Shown here piece by piece: positions 1-9,039 of a DNA stretch of 64,000 bases. The stretch covers positions 1,387,001-1,451,000 of the forward strand of contig NZ_CP139957.1 of NCBI RefSeq assembly GCF_034343125.1, read 5' to 3'. Source of the DNA: Caldicellulosiruptor danielii. GTDB taxonomy: Bacteria; Bacillota; Thermoanaerobacteria; Caldicellulosiruptorales; Caldicellulosiruptoraceae. How positions within the stretch are numbered: the stretch's first letter is position 1; the number at the start of each line of letters is the position of its first letter. Both the position numbers and the translations under genes were made by a program. A model generated the notes under the pieces. That model saw nothing but the letters and a program-made list of their open reading frames with translations, did not search any database and was not told where the DNA came from.

Positions 1-654
1 GTAAATATACTTGTTGAGAAAGATTCAATATATCCGCTTTTAAGACGTCCTTTTAGCATTTCATTTGTAAAAGAAAATAAAGTGTTTATTGGATACAAAG
101 TAGTTGGTATTGGAACACAAATTCTTTCTCGGAAGAAAAAGGGTGATACTATAAATATCTTGGGACCTCTTGGAAATTCCTTTTTGATTGAAAGGTTTGA
201 TGGCAAAGTAGCAGTGGTGGGGGGAGGAGTGGGAATTTTCCCTCTTCTTTCCCTGTGCCACGAGTTAAAAAAGGCCGGAAATGAAGTGGATGTTTTTCTT
301 GGATTTAGAAGTAAAAGTGATTTGTTTTTTGTTGATGAGTTTGAAAAAGTTTCAGATAATCTTTTTATATCAACAGATGATGGTAGTATAGGTTTCAAAG
401 GGAATACGGTTGAGTTTTTTAAAACAAAGATTGCAGAAGGAAATTACAAAGTAGCATTTTCATGTGGTCCTAAACCAATGCTATCTGCCATTAAATCTCT
501 AAACTTGCCTTTTAAATGTTATGTATCGCTTGAAGAGAAAATGGCTTGTGGAATTGGCGCATGTCTTTGTTGTAGTATTAAAGGAAAAGAGGACAACATG
601 CTGCATGTGTGTTCAGATGGTCCTGTTTTTGATATAATGGAGGTAGAGATATAA
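1..654 (+). CDS. pyrK: Dihydroorotate dehydrogenase B, electron transfer subunit (partial, 5' end outside window)
   Basis: Frame 1 is open from the first base, so the start lies upstream. PyrK passes electrons from dihydroorotate oxidation by PyrD to NAD+ through FAD and a 2Fe-2S cluster. Visible signs: the FAD-binding RRPFSIS motif at about residues 15-21, a glycine-rich GGGVGIFPL nucleotide-binding segment, and a C-terminal cysteine cluster (CGIGACLCC, then HVCSDGPVF) that matches the 2Fe-2S ligands of the family. One base separates it from pyrD, as expected for the heterotetrameric class 1B enzyme. Only about the first 20-30 residues appear to be missing. Confidence 0.95.
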   Translation, partial: VNILVEKDSIYPLLRRPFSISFVKENKVFIGYKVVGIGTQILSRKKKGDTINILGPLGNSFLIERFDGKVAVVGGGVGIFPLLSLCHELKKAGNEVDVFLGFRSKSDLFFVDEFEKVSDNLFISTDDGSIGFKGNTVEFFKTKIAEGNYKVAFSCGPKPMLSAIKSLNLPFKCYVSLEEKMACGIGACLCCSIKGKEDNMLHVCSDGPVFDIMEVEI

Positions 655-655
655 G

Positions 656-1558
656 ATGAATTTAGAAGTTGAGATAAGCGGTGTAAAATTCAAAAACCCT
701 ATAATCGCTGCCTCAGGGACATTTGGGTTCGGTCGTGAATTTTCAAAACTGATTAACCTGGATTTGTTTGGAGGAATCTCAACAAAAGGGATAACTCTCA
801 AAAAGCGTACCGGAAATCCTCAGCCAAGAATCTGTGAGGTCTACGGTGGGATAATAAATTCAGTTGGACTTGAAAACCCTGGAGTTGAGGCATTTGTAAA
901 TGATGAGCTTCCTTTTTTAAGAAGATTTGATACAAAGATAATTGCTAATATTAACGGCTTTAGCAAAGAAGAATTTGTAGAACTTGCAAAGATAGTAAGT
1001 CCACTTGTAGATATGTTAGAAGTGAATTTGTCCTGTCCTAATGTAAAGGAAGGCGGTATGGCATTTGGAAAGGATCCTGATAAAGTTTATGAAATAACAA
1101 AAGAAGTAAAGAAGATATCTTCATGCCCTGTAATTGTGAAACTGACACCAAATGTCACAGATATCACAGAGCTTGCTAAAGCAGCAGAAAAAGCAGGAGC
1201 AGATGCAATTTCACTTATAAACACTGTATCTGCTATGGCAATTGACATTGAGACAAGAAGGCCTCTTATTAAGATGGTGACAGGTGGGCTTTCTGGTCCT
1301 GCAATAAAACCAATTGCTATAAGAATGGTGTATGAGTGTTTTCAAAAAGTCAAAATACCTATCATTGGAATGGGCGGAATCATGAATTATAAGGATGCAA
1401 TAGAGTTCTTTTTAGCTGGTGCTACTGCCATTCAGATTGGCACAGTGAATTTTGTAAATCCCAATGCTGTCTTAGAAATAAGGGAAGGAATTGAAAACTA
1501 TTTAAAAGCTCACGGGTTTAAATCAGTTAAAGACTTAGTTGGCAATATTATTATTTGA
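656..1558 (+). CDS. pyrD: Dihydroorotate dehydrogenase, class 1B catalytic subunit
   Basis: 300-residue FMN-dependent TIM-barrel enzyme converting dihydroorotate to orotate in pyrimidine synthesis. It shows the N-terminal [13 protein letters not shown] segment, the catalytic-loop [11 protein letters not shown] in which the cysteine is the class 1B general base, KLTPNVTDI for FMN and substrate binding, and the phosphate-binding [11 protein letters not shown] segment. It starts one base after pyrK, and the two subunits form the NAD-linked complex. Length is normal for the family. Confidence 0.96.
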   Translation: MNLEVEISGVKFKNPIIAASGTFGFGREFSKLINLDLFGGISTKGITLKKRTGNPQPRICEVYGGIINSVGLENPGVEAFVNDELPFLRRFDTKIIANINGFSKEEFVELAKIVSPLVDMLEVNLSCPNVKEGGMAFGKDPDKVYEITKEVKKISSCPVIVKLTPNVTDITELAKAAEKAGADAISLINTVSAMAIDIETRRPLIKMVTGGLSGPAIKPIAIRMVYECFQKVKIPIIGMGGIMNYKDAIEFFLAGATAIQIGTVNFVNPNAVLEIREGIENYLKAHGFKSVKDLVGNIII

Positions 1559-1570
1559 GGTGACCTGAAA

Positions 1571-2293
1571 ATGTCAAAGACTACTATTTACCTTATCCGT
1601 CATGCAGAGGCTGAAGGGAATTTCATTAGAAGGTTTCATGGCATAACAGATTCAGATGTGACTGAAAAAGGAAAGCTCCAAGCTCAAAAGCTTGCTGAGC
1701 GTCTGAAAAATGTCCATTTTGATGTTATATATTCAAGCCCTCTCAAAAGGGCATTTTATACTGCCCAGCAGATAGCAAAGGGAAGAGGTATTGAGATAAT
1801 AATAAGAGCAGACTTGGTTGAGATAAACGGAGGAGATTGGGAAGACAGGTGCTGGGATGAACTTCCTATTTTGTACCCAAAAGAATATGAACTGTGGGAA
1901 AAAAGACCGCATGAGCACTGCATGCCAAATGGAGAGAGCATGTATGAGCTTTATCTTCGTGCTGTTTCTGCTTTTGAGGATATTGTAAAGACAAATAGTG
2001 GAAAATGTGTATGTATAGTAACACATGGAACATTGATTCGTGCACTTTTGACATACATAAAAGGATATGAGTTTGAAAGGCTAAATGAAATCTTATGGCA
2101 GGATAATACCGCAATAAATATAATTGAATACAAAGACAGCAGATGCAACCTGCTTGTAGAAGGTGATTGGTCACACTTAGGTGAAGAGCTTTCTACAATT
2201 GCCTATCAGGATTGGTGGCAACAGTTTCTGAAGGAAAGAGGAATTAGAGAGCAAAATATTAATATAATCGAAAGGAGAGAAAATTATGAATAA
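1571..2293 (+). CDS. Histidine phosphatase (phosphoglycerate-mutase-like) superfamily protein
   Basis: 240 residues with the catalytic RHAEAEGN motif near the N terminus (phosphorylated histidine), a second-half ISSPLKRAFYT-like arginine site (YSSPLKRAFYTAQQ) and the late VTHGTLIRAL histidine. These are the four catalytic positions of the family. It lies between pyrD and pyrE, 12 bases after the first and overlapping the second by 8, so it is part of the pyrimidine operon and probably translationally coupled to pyrE. The substrate cannot be read from sequence; related proteins act on phosphosugars, nucleotides or cobalamin intermediates. A role in nucleotide metabolism is only suggested by position. 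Confidence 0.85.
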   Translation: MSKTTIYLIRHAEAEGNFIRRFHGITDSDVTEKGKLQAQKLAERLKNVHFDVIYSSPLKRAFYTAQQIAKGRGIEIIIRADLVEINGGDWEDRCWDELPILYPKEYELWEKRPHEHCMPNGESMYELYLRAVSAFEDIVKTNSGKCVCIVTHGTLIRALLTYIKGYEFERLNEILWQDNTAINIIEYKDSRCNLLVEGDWSHLGEELSTIAYQDWWQQFLKERGIREQNINIIERRENYE

Positions 2294-2861
2294 AGAAGCT
2301 TATATTCAAATGCTCAAAGATACAGATGCACTTTTGGAAGGACATTTTCTTTTGTCCTCTGGGAAACACAGTCCAAAGTACCTTCAATGTGCGAAAGTAC
2401 TGCAGTATCCAAACTTGGCAGAAATGATCTGCAGGGATCTTGCACAGTACTTTAAAGATCAGCAAATTGACGTTGTTATAGGACCTGCGTTGGGAGCAGT
2501 AACACTTTCGTACGAGCTTGCAAGACAGCTCAAATGCCGATCCATCTTTGCAGAAAGAGAAGACGGTATAATGAAGCTTCGCCGCGGTTTTAAGATTGAA
2601 GAAGGTGAAAAGGTATTAGTTGTAGAAGATGTCATTACAACAGGTGGCTCTGTGAAAGAGATAATAGAAATCGTCAAAGCAAGCGGAGGAGAAATTGTTG
2701 GAGTTGCAGGAATTGTTGACAGAAGTGGCGGTAAGGTAGATTTGGGATATCCTTTAAAGACACTTTTGACTCTTAACATTGAAACTTACGAACCAGATGA
2801 ATGCCCACTTTGCAGGGAAGGAATTCCTATTGTAAAGCCGGGAAGTAGAAAGATAAAATGA
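2286..2861 (+). CDS. pyrE: Orotate phosphoribosyltransferase
   Basis: 191 residues. Transfers phosphoribose from PRPP to orotate to give OMP. The PRPP-binding signature VLVVEDVITTGGS is clear at about residues 112-124, with the upstream FAEREDG loop and the N-terminal GHFLLSSGKHSPKY substrate segment. It belongs to the Thermus/archaeal-like PyrE length class and has a C-terminal CPLC pair. The start is ATG inside the end of the phosphatase gene, behind an AAAGGAGAG ribosome-binding site. It is the last gene of the visible pyr operon, followed by a terminator. Confidence 0.95.
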   Translation: MNKEAYIQMLKDTDALLEGHFLLSSGKHSPKYLQCAKVLQYPNLAEMICRDLAQYFKDQQIDVVIGPALGAVTLSYELARQLKCRSIFAEREDGIMKLRRGFKIEEGEKVLVVEDVITTGGSVKEIIEIVKASGGEIVGVAGIVDRSGGKVDLGYPLKTLLTLNIETYEPDECPLCREGIPIVKPGSRKIK

Positions 2862-2893
2862 AAATTAATGTTTTTAAATTAAAAAAACAAAGC

Positions 2894-2935
2894 AAGGTCG
2901 ACCACGGAAAGAGCGATAGGTTGGCCTTATTTTTT
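2894..2935 (+). terminator. Rho-independent terminator after pyrE
   Basis: Stem AAGGTCGACC (2894-2903) pairs with GGTTGGCCTT (2919-2928) using two G-U pairs, and is followed by ATTTTTTG. Confidence 0.75.
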
Positions 2936-3034
2936 GTAAATTTAAGAAAATAGAAGGTTCAAGAGATATTTGAGAAGTAAAACCCTAATTTTGGAACATC
3001 ATCTAAAATAAATATATAAAATCTGAAAATAAGA

Positions 3035-3063
3035 TTGACAATTTGTAAATAAAATGATAGAAT
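3035..3063 (+). promoter_or_regulatory. Sigma-A-type promoter for zinc-ribbon membrane protein
   Basis: TTGACA at 3035-3040, 17-base spacer, TAGAAT at 3058-3063; the gene starts 37 bases further on. Confidence 0.65.
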
Positions 3064-3100
3064 TTTCATAATTAATATAGAAAAGAAGGAGAAAATAAAA

Positions 3101-3520
3101 TTGAAAATATGTCCTAAATGCAATGAGTTGAACGGTGAAAATAGAACAGAGTGTTGGAAATGTGGAGCAATTTTAGGCCCAGTAGATAAGTATAAAAAAG
3201 TATGTCTAAGATGTGGCCTGATATATCCCCAGAAGGCTGAGATATGTGATAAATGTGGTGGAAGATTATCAGTATATGATGGAAGCACTAATTACAAATT
3301 CTCACGAAACGATAGTAGTGGTTGTTGGCTATATATTATTGCAATATTATTTCCATTAATTGGTATAATTTTGGGTTGTGTATATTTAGCAAGAAGGGAA
3401 GATGAGTTAGGAAAATCTCTTATTATAACAAGTGTAGTTGTTATAGTAATTTTTGCTTTATTAAGTCTTTTATTTGTAAGTTGTGCATCTGCTTCATTAT
3501 TGAATACGAAAATTTATTAG
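3101..3520 (+). CDS. Double zinc-ribbon membrane protein of unknown function
   Basis: 139 residues starting at TTG behind AGAAGGAG. The N-terminal part has two rubredoxin-like zinc ribbons (CPKCNELN...CWKCG and CLRCGLIY...CDKCGG, about residues 3-60). The C-terminal part carries two hydrophobic segments (about 80-97 and 108-130) and probably crosses the membrane twice. The topology places the zinc ribbons in the cytoplasm. It is transcribed alone, with its own promoter and terminator. The family is widespread and uncharacterised, so no function is assigned. Confidence 0.75.
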   Translation: MKICPKCNELNGENRTECWKCGAILGPVDKYKKVCLRCGLIYPQKAEICDKCGGRLSVYDGSTNYKFSRNDSSGCWLYIIAILFPLIGIILGCVYLARREDELGKSLIITSVVVIVIFALLSLLFVSCASASLLNTKIY

Positions 3521-3553
3521 AGCGAGTAAATTGTTATATACATAAAAATATTT

Positions 3554-3622
3554 AAGAAAGAAACAGGGCTGTCTTAGATTTTTTTATTATTATAAAAACC
3601 CTGTTTCTTTCTTTATATTTTT
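3554..3622. terminator. Bidirectional terminator between zinc-ribbon gene and livF
   Basis: A perfect 15-base inverted repeat, AAGAAAGAAACAGGG at 3554-3568 and its complement at 3599-3613, with T-rich sequence on the plus side. It would end both the zinc-ribbon transcript and the convergent liv operon. Confidence 0.85.
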
Positions 3623-3639
3623 TGTTTTTTATTAGACAA

Positions 3640-4344
3640 TTACCCTCCCAGATACGCTTTTTTAACCTCAGGATTTGCCGCAATCTCTTTAGCTTCTCCA
3701 GATAAGACAATTTTGCCTGTTTCAATTACATACGCCCTGTCCGCGATTGAAAGTGCCATGTGGGCATTTTGTTCAATCAAAAGTATTGTTGTGCCTTGTG
3801 AGTTTATTTCTTTTATTATCTTAAAAATCTCAGTCACAAGTATAGGCGCCAACCCCATTGAAGGCTCATCAAGTAGAAGTAATTTTGGCCTTGACATTAG
3901 CGCTCTTCCAATTGCAAGCATCTGCTGCTCTCCACCAGAGAGAGTCCCAGCAAGCTGATTCTTTCTTTCATATAACCTTGGAAATCTTTCAAATACCTTT
4001 TTCAAATCCTCTCTTATTCCTTTCTTATCCTTTCTTAAGTACGCACCAAGCTCTAAATTTTCAAGAACAGTCATCTCTGGAAAGACACGTCTTCCTTCTG
4101 GCACATGTGAGATTCCAAGCTTTACAATTTCCATGGATGACTTTTTTGTTATATCAATATCTTCAAAATAGATTGAGCCTGTGCGTGGTCTTATAAGGCC
4201 AGAGATTGTTTTGAGCAGGGTAGACTTTCCTGCACCGTTTGCACCAATTAACGTAACAATCTCACCTTTTTGAACGTCTAAGGATACCGAAAACAACGCC
4301 TGTATGGCTCCATAATAAACATCTATTCCATTTACCTTAAGCAA
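3640..4344 (-). CDS. livF: Branched-chain amino acid ABC transporter, ATP-binding protein LivF
   Basis: 234-residue ATPase with Walker A GANGAGKST, signature LSGGEQQ, Walker B LLLLDEP and the H-loop region ending ENAHMAL. The short length without the LivG insert and the C-terminal EVKKAYLGG are typical of LivF. The TTG start overlaps the livG stop, which suggests coupled translation. Last gene of the livKHMGF operon. LivF and LivG form the ATPase pair driving LivH-LivM in the cytoplasmic membrane. Confidence 0.93.
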   Translation of the reverse strand: MLKVNGIDVYYGAIQALFSVSLDVQKGEIVTLIGANGAGKSTLLKTISGLIRPRTGSIYFEDIDITKKSSMEIVKLGISHVPEGRRVFPEMTVLENLELGAYLRKDKKGIREDLKKVFERFPRLYERKNQLAGTLSGGEQQMLAIGRALMSRPKLLLLDEPSMGLAPILVTEIFKIIKEINSQGTTILLIEQNAHMALSIADRAYVIETGKIVLSGEAKEIAANPEVKKAYLGG

Positions 4345-5107
4345 ACTCTAAATCCCCCTCTCCAAGGTATGCTTCAATTACGCGAGGGTTGTTTTTGACA
4401 TCTTCAGGTGCGCCAACAGCAATCACTTCGCCATAGTCAAGAACATAAATTTTTTCGCATATGTCCATTACAACCGACATGTCATGCTCGATTAAAAGTA
4501 TTGTCAAATCAAACTTCTCTTTTATAAATTTGATAAGGTTCTTTAACTCTTGTGTTTCTTGAGGGTTCATTCCAGCTGCTGGCTCATCTAACAAGAGAAG
4601 TTTTGGTGATGTTGCAAGTGCACGTACAATTTCGAGTTTTCGTTGTTCACCATAGGGCAAATTTTTAGCAAGTTCAAACCTTTTCTCATAAAGCCCAAAG
4701 ATTTTCAGAAGTTCTTCAGCTTTTCTATGATTCTGTTCTTCTTCTTTCAAAAACTTTGAGGTTCTGAAAATTGCATCAAAAAGATTATAACTGATGTTCT
4801 TGTGAAAAGAAATTTTCACATTATCAATTACACTGAGCTGTTTAAATAGTCGAATATTTTGAAAAGTCCTTGAAATTCCTAAGGCAGAAACCTGGTACGT
4901 CTTTTTATAAGTTATATCATAGTTTGAAAATTCTATTGTACCAGTATTAGGATTATAAATACCTGAAATTACATTAAACACTGTGGTTTTCCCAGCACCA
5001 TTGGGACCAATAAGCCCGATTATTGCACCTTTTTCAATATCAATATTGACATTGTTAAGAGCCACAATTCCTCCAAAATTGACTGTGACATTTTTTATTC
5101 TAAGCAT
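4337..5107 (-). CDS. livG: Branched-chain amino acid ABC transporter, ATP-binding protein LivG
   Basis: 256-residue ATPase: Walker A GPNGAGKTT, the LivG-specific region with SRTFQNIRLF, a signature region with LPYGEQRKLEIVRA and Walker B LLLLDEPAAGMNP. ATG at 5107 is preferred over the in-frame TTG at 5122 because GGTGGTGAG lies directly upstream. It overlaps the end of livM by 8 bases. The signature is LPYGEQ rather than LSGGQ, which is normal for LivG. Confidence 0.93.
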   Translation of the reverse strand: MLRIKNVTVNFGGIVALNNVNIDIEKGAIIGLIGPNGAGKTTVFNVISGIYNPNTGTIEFSNYDITYKKTYQVSALGISRTFQNIRLFKQLSVIDNVKISFHKNISYNLFDAIFRTSKFLKEEEQNHRKAEELLKIFGLYEKRFELAKNLPYGEQRKLEIVRALATSPKLLLLDEPAAGMNPQETQELKNLIKFIKEKFDLTILLIEHDMSVVMDICEKIYVLDYGEVIAVGAPEDVKNNPRVIEAYLGEGDLEFA

Positions 5108-6038
5108 TTTTCTCACCACCAATTGGTATGAGTTTTGAAAGTCTTATTTCTTTTGTACCCATAAGCCCTTGAGGTCTAAATAACATAATTATGATCAAAA
5201 TAAGAGAGTATAAAACCATTCTCACTGCAGGATAATCTTGTAACAAAGCTGAAATTATTGTTAAAACAATAGCAGAAATAATTGAACCTGATACGCTTCC
5301 AAGCCCACCTAAAACAACTATTACTAATATGTCAATTGATTTAAAAAAGTTGAACATATCAGGCTGAATAAATCCAAAAGAACCAGAATAAATTGAGCCT
5401 GCAACGCCTGCAAAAAAAGCACCTATCATAAATGCTAAAACTTTATATAAAGTTGTATTAATTCCCATAGCTTCCGCAGCTATTTCATCTTCTCTTATAG
5501 CAATCATGGCTCTACCAAACGATGAATTAATAATATTTAATATAACCACTACACTTAAGACTGTAGTGACAAAATATCCGGTCCAGTCAATTCCTTGTGG
5601 TATGTCACTTATTCCACTTGCGCCACCTAAGTAATCTATATTTTGTATAATTACTCTTATAATCTCTCCAAAACCAAGTGTAGCAATTGCAAGATAGTCA
5701 CCTCTCAGCCTCAGTACAGGAAGACCAATAATAAAACCGCATATCATTGCAAACAACCCACCAATTAAAACTGTAAGATAAAAGGGTACTGGTTTTTCAA
5801 GGGTGGTTAAAACTGCAGTGGTATACGCTCCAATTGCCATAAATCCTGCATGTCCAAGAGAAAACTGGCCCGTGATACCATTTATTAAATTCAAACTAAC
5901 TGCTAAAATAATATTCAACATTATCAAAAAGAGGTTTAGTTTGATGTAATCATCTATAATGCCAATTTTTATTAAAAACGTTATTACTAAATACAGAACA
6001 ACAACAAATGCAGAATATACCAAAAGTCTCTTTTTCAT
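5100..6038 (-). CDS. livM: Branched-chain amino acid ABC transporter permease LivM
   Basis: 312 residues with about eight to ten hydrophobic segments. The family core NLINGITGQFSLGHAGFMAIGAY and the GEIIRVIIQN region are present, as is the LRGDYLAIATLGFGEI coupling segment, which contacts the ATPases. It starts six bases after livH and pairs with LivH to form the translocation pore. Confidence 0.93.
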   Translation of the reverse strand: MKKRLLVYSAFVVVLYLVITFLIKIGIIDDYIKLNLFLIMLNIILAVSLNLINGITGQFSLGHAGFMAIGAYTTAVLTTLEKPVPFYLTVLIGGLFAMICGFIIGLPVLRLRGDYLAIATLGFGEIIRVIIQNIDYLGGASGISDIPQGIDWTGYFVTTVLSVVVILNIINSSFGRAMIAIREDEIAAEAMGINTTLYKVLAFMIGAFFAGVAGSIYSGSFGFIQPDMFNFFKSIDILVIVVLGGLGSVSGSIISAIVLTIISALLQDYPAVRMVLYSLILIIIMLFRPQGLMGTKEIRLSKLIPIGGEKNA

Positions 6039-6044
6039 CTTTCA

Positions 6045-6929
6045 CTACACCTTCTCTTTTATATTTTTTCCGAGAAGACCAGAAGGTTTTATTATCAATA
6101 TCAATATCAAAAGGGCAAATGCAACTGCATCTTTGTACATAGAACTGCCGTATCCACTTACAAGTGTTTCAACGATACCAAGGGAAAATCCACCGAGCAT
6201 CGCACCAGGAATAATACCAATTCCACCAAACACAGCGGCTATAAAAGCTTTGAGTCCAGGTAAAACACCCATAAGAGGATTTATAGTATTATAGTAAAGT
6301 CCAACTAACACACCAGCAGCTGCAGCAAGAGCAGAACCTATTGCGAATGTATATGAAATTGTTGTGTCAACATTTATACCCATCAATCTTGCTGCATCCA
6401 TATCCTGAGATACTGCTCTCATTGCCTTTCCTATTTTTGTCTTTTTTACAACGAAGTTTAGAATTATCATCAAAAATACTGTAATAATTAAAAGATATAT
6501 CTGTTTGTTGTTTACCACTATTTTACCTTGGAACAGATAATAATTTTTTTCAGTAACAAGTCTTGGAAAAACCCTTGAATCAGCCCCCATTATAATTTGC
6601 ATCAGATTTTCCAAAAGTAGTGAAACGCCAATTGCCGTTATTAATGCTGAAATTCGTGGTGAGTTTCTCAAAGGCTTGTAGGCAAACTTCTCAATAAGCA
6701 TCCCTAAAACACTGCAAAATGCCATAGCAACAATCAAAGAAGGTATTAAACCCAGTTTCAGATATGTAACACTCAGGTAAGCAATATATGCACCAACCAT
6801 AAAAATGTCACCATGGGCAAAATTTATAAGCTTAATTATTCCATATACCATTGTATAACCAAGGCTTATAAGAGCGTAGACACTTCCCAATGTTATACCA
6901 TTTATTAACTGCTGGATAAAAGTGGACAA
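6045..6929 (-). CDS. livH: Branched-chain amino acid ABC transporter permease LivH
   Basis: Integral membrane permease with the LivH hallmark GSVYALISLGYTMVYGI followed by INFAHGDIFMVGAY. A TTG start at 6929 is chosen because GAGGTG sits nine bases upstream; the open frame itself extends 12 codons further without a ribosome-binding site. The predicted protein is 294 residues, normal for LivH. It is first in the permease-ATPase block and lies 118 bases downstream of the binding-protein gene. Confidence 0.92.
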   Translation of the reverse strand: MSTFIQQLINGITLGSVYALISLGYTMVYGIIKLINFAHGDIFMVGAYIAYLSVTYLKLGLIPSLIVAMAFCSVLGMLIEKFAYKPLRNSPRISALITAIGVSLLLENLMQIIMGADSRVFPRLVTEKNYYLFQGKIVVNNKQIYLLIITVFLMIILNFVVKKTKIGKAMRAVSQDMDAARLMGINVDTTISYTFAIGSALAAAAGVLVGLYYNTINPLMGVLPGLKAFIAAVFGGIGIIPGAMLGGFSLGIVETLVSGYGSSMYKDAVAFALLILILIIKPSGLLGKNIKEKV

Positions 6930-6995
6930 TTTGCATTTCACCTCTTTCGAAATCTTCAAAATCATTTACAACAAAAAGGGGAATAATAACATAAC

Positions 6996-7028
6996 GGAAG
7001 GGGCTTGTTACCTACAAATGCCCCTTCC
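6996..7028 (-). other. Hairpin between livK and livH
   Basis: Perfect 9-base inverted repeat GGAAGGGGC/GCCCCTTCC with a 15-base loop. No U run follows on the transcribed (minus) strand, so it more likely protects or partly terminates the livK message than ends it. This position is common for binding-protein genes that are expressed more than their permeases. Confidence 0.55.
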
Positions 7029-7047
7029 AGTTTTTGCTTGCAGTTAT

Positions 7048-8223
7048 TTATGGGTTGAGTTTTTGTTTAAACTTTTGAACGCCATCTTTAAGCTCAATTA
7101 TAACAGCCGATTTTTCTGCATTGTGAAGTTTGTTAATGTTAATGACACCTGTGACACCAACAAAGTTCTTCGTATTTTCAAGAGCAGTTTTTAATCTTTC
7201 TCTATCTTTTGCAACACTGTCAAATTTAAGATTAGCTCTTTTAAGTGCATCAGCTATAAAGTATCCAAGGTCATAACCCAGAGCTGCAAATGCATTTGGT
7301 TCTTGCTTGTATTTTGTCTTAAACTTCTTTATAAACTCTTGAACCTTTTTATCTGTATCCTGTGAAGAATAATGAGCTGAGAAAAACACATTGTTAGCAT
7401 TCTTTTTGCCAGCTTTTTCAACAACTTTAGGGTCGTCAAAACCATCCGCACCAAGAATAGGAAGTTTCATTCCAAGTTCTCTCGCTTGTTTAATTATAAG
7501 TCCTGCTTCATCATAATAAACTGGGGCAAAGATAACATCTGGCTTTTTATCTCTTATCTTTGTAAGGATACTGCTAAAATCTTGCTCACCTTTACCAAAC
7601 GCTTCTTGAGCTATAACTTTACCGCCACCTTTTTCAAATGTAGCCTTAAAGTTCTTTAAAAGTCCCTTGCTATAGTCAGATGTTGCATCGTAGATAATTG
7701 CAGCAGTCTTTGCTTTCAATGTTTTTAGTGCAAAGTTTGCCATAACATTTCCTTGAAAGGAGTCGTTGAAACATGTTCTAAATACATATGATTTTACTTT
7801 ACCTGTTCTTTCGTCAACTGTGACAGTGTCGTCAGTTGCAGATGGTGAAACAATTGGGACTTTATATTTTGTTGCAGCCATTGATGCTGATTTTGTTGCC
7901 CCTGAAGTTGCAGGACCTAAAATTGCAAGGACATTTTCTCTAACTGCAAGCTTATATGCTACAGTCTGTGCTTCAGTTTTGTCTGACTTATTGTCCAAAA
8001 CTACAAGTTCAATTCTTTTGCCCGCAACTCCACCTTTTTGATTAATCTCTTCAATTGCAAGCTTAATACCATCTAACTCTTTTTGCCCATACTGTGCAAC
8101 TGCCCCAGATAGTTCTAAATCTACACCTATTTTAATAACGTTTTTGTTAGAAGCAAATGAAAATGCAAGCATAGAAAGTAGAAACACAATTAAAATGATA
8201 CCTGATATAACTTTTTTAAACAT
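7048..8223 (-). CDS. livK: Branched-chain amino acid ABC transporter substrate-binding protein
   Basis: 391 residues in the Leu/Ile/Val-binding (type 1 periplasmic binding protein) family. It has an N-terminal Sec signal (basic MFKK, hydrophobic core to about residue 25, FASNKN cleavage region) without a lipobox cysteine, which is unusual for a Gram-positive binding protein. The mature part starts IKIGVDLELSGAVAQYGQ and has the LGPATSGAT ligand loop. ATG 8223 follows GGGGAG; the open frame continues 14 codons upstream without a better site. Substrate specificity within the family (branched-chain amino acids, amides, urea) is uncertain. Confidence 0.9.
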   Translation of the reverse strand: MFKKVISGIILIVFLLSMLAFSFASNKNVIKIGVDLELSGAVAQYGQKELDGIKLAIEEINQKGGVAGKRIELVVLDNKSDKTEAQTVAYKLAVRENVLAILGPATSGATKSASMAATKYKVPIVSPSATDDTVTVDERTGKVKSYVFRTCFNDSFQGNVMANFALKTLKAKTAAIIYDATSDYSKGLLKNFKATFEKGGGKVIAQEAFGKGEQDFSSILTKIRDKKPDVIFAPVYYDEAGLIIKQARELGMKLPILGADGFDDPKVVEKAGKKNANNVFFSAHYSSQDTDKKVQEFIKKFKTKYKQEPNAFAALGYDLGYFIADALKRANLKFDSVAKDRERLKTALENTKNFVGVTGVININKLHNAEKSAVIIELKDGVQKFKQKLNP

Positions 8224-8277
8224 AACATACACTCCCCTTTTGTAAATTTTGTATGTAATTTTCACTTTATAGTTTAT

Positions 8278-8306
8278 AGTATAAAATATCTTTGGATTGA
8301 ATACAA
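8278..8306 (-). promoter_or_regulatory. Promoter of the liv operon
   Basis: On the minus strand TTGTAT (8301-8306), 17-base spacer, TATACT (8278-8283), 55 bases upstream of livK. Confidence 0.55.
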
Positions 8307-8484
8307 GTATTCGAATTGTATTTGTAACCTGAATGAAGGTATCTTGAATTCTTTTATTTTAATAGGGTTTTCCTGTATAATATATATATGAGTTAAGAAC
8401 TACCCTTAAAAAAGCATTTTTTTAACCTGTGTTTACTATTTTACATTGAATTGTTGTCCGTTAACTTTAATAGAGGAGTGTGAA

Positions 8485-9039
8485 TTGACAATGGTCTGTT
8501 TTCAGTCTGCAGGACCTCAAAATACTAAAAAAACCATTGAACTTGCTATAAAAGTGGCTCATGAGAAAAATATTAACAACATTGTTGTTGCATCATGCAG
8601 TGGTGCCACGGCAAAGTTGTTAAAAAACTGTGGAAAAAATGTTGTGGTTGTAACTCATGTAAATGGTTTTTCTGAACCTGGAAAGATGGAAATAAGTCAG
8701 GAAACTATTGAAGAACTTAAAGCAATGGGGTTCAAGGTCTATACGGGAACACACGTTTTATCAGGTGCAGAGAGAGGAATATCAAGAAAGTTTGGCGGAG
8801 TATATCCAGTTGAAATTATGGCACATACACTTAGGATGCTGGGGCAAGGCGTAAAGGTTGCGGTGGAAATTTCTGTTATGGCTTTGGATGCAGGGCTAAT
8901 ACCATATGGTGAAGATGTCATAGCAATTGGTGGAACATCTGAAGGTGCAGACACTGCAGTTATTATAAGACCTTCTCACGCGGCTTCTATATTCGAGACA
9001 AAGATTAAAGAAATAATTTGCAAACCCTATGAATTTTAA
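8485..9039 (+). CDS. Stand-alone pyruvate kinase C-terminal (alpha/beta) domain protein
   Basis: 184 residues similar to the allosteric C-terminal domain of pyruvate kinase (Rossmann-like fold with NIVVASCSGATAKLL and the late VIAIGGTSEGADTAVIIRP). It has no kinase barrel. TTG at 8485 is six bases behind GAGGAG; ATG at 8491 is an alternative. It has been seen as a small free-standing family in Firmicutes and archaea; the role is unknown, and ligand binding or a regulatory role is inference. A TATAAT at 8376-8381 may be its -10 element, without a convincing -35. Confidence 0.75.
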   Translation: MTMVCFQSAGPQNTKKTIELAIKVAHEKNINNIVVASCSGATAKLLKNCGKNVVVVTHVNGFSEPGKMEISQETIEELKAMGFKVYTGTHVLSGAERGISRKFGGVYPVEIMAHTLRMLGQGVKVAVEISVMALDAGLIPYGEDVIAIGGTSEGADTAVIIRPSHAASIFETKIKEIICKPYEF

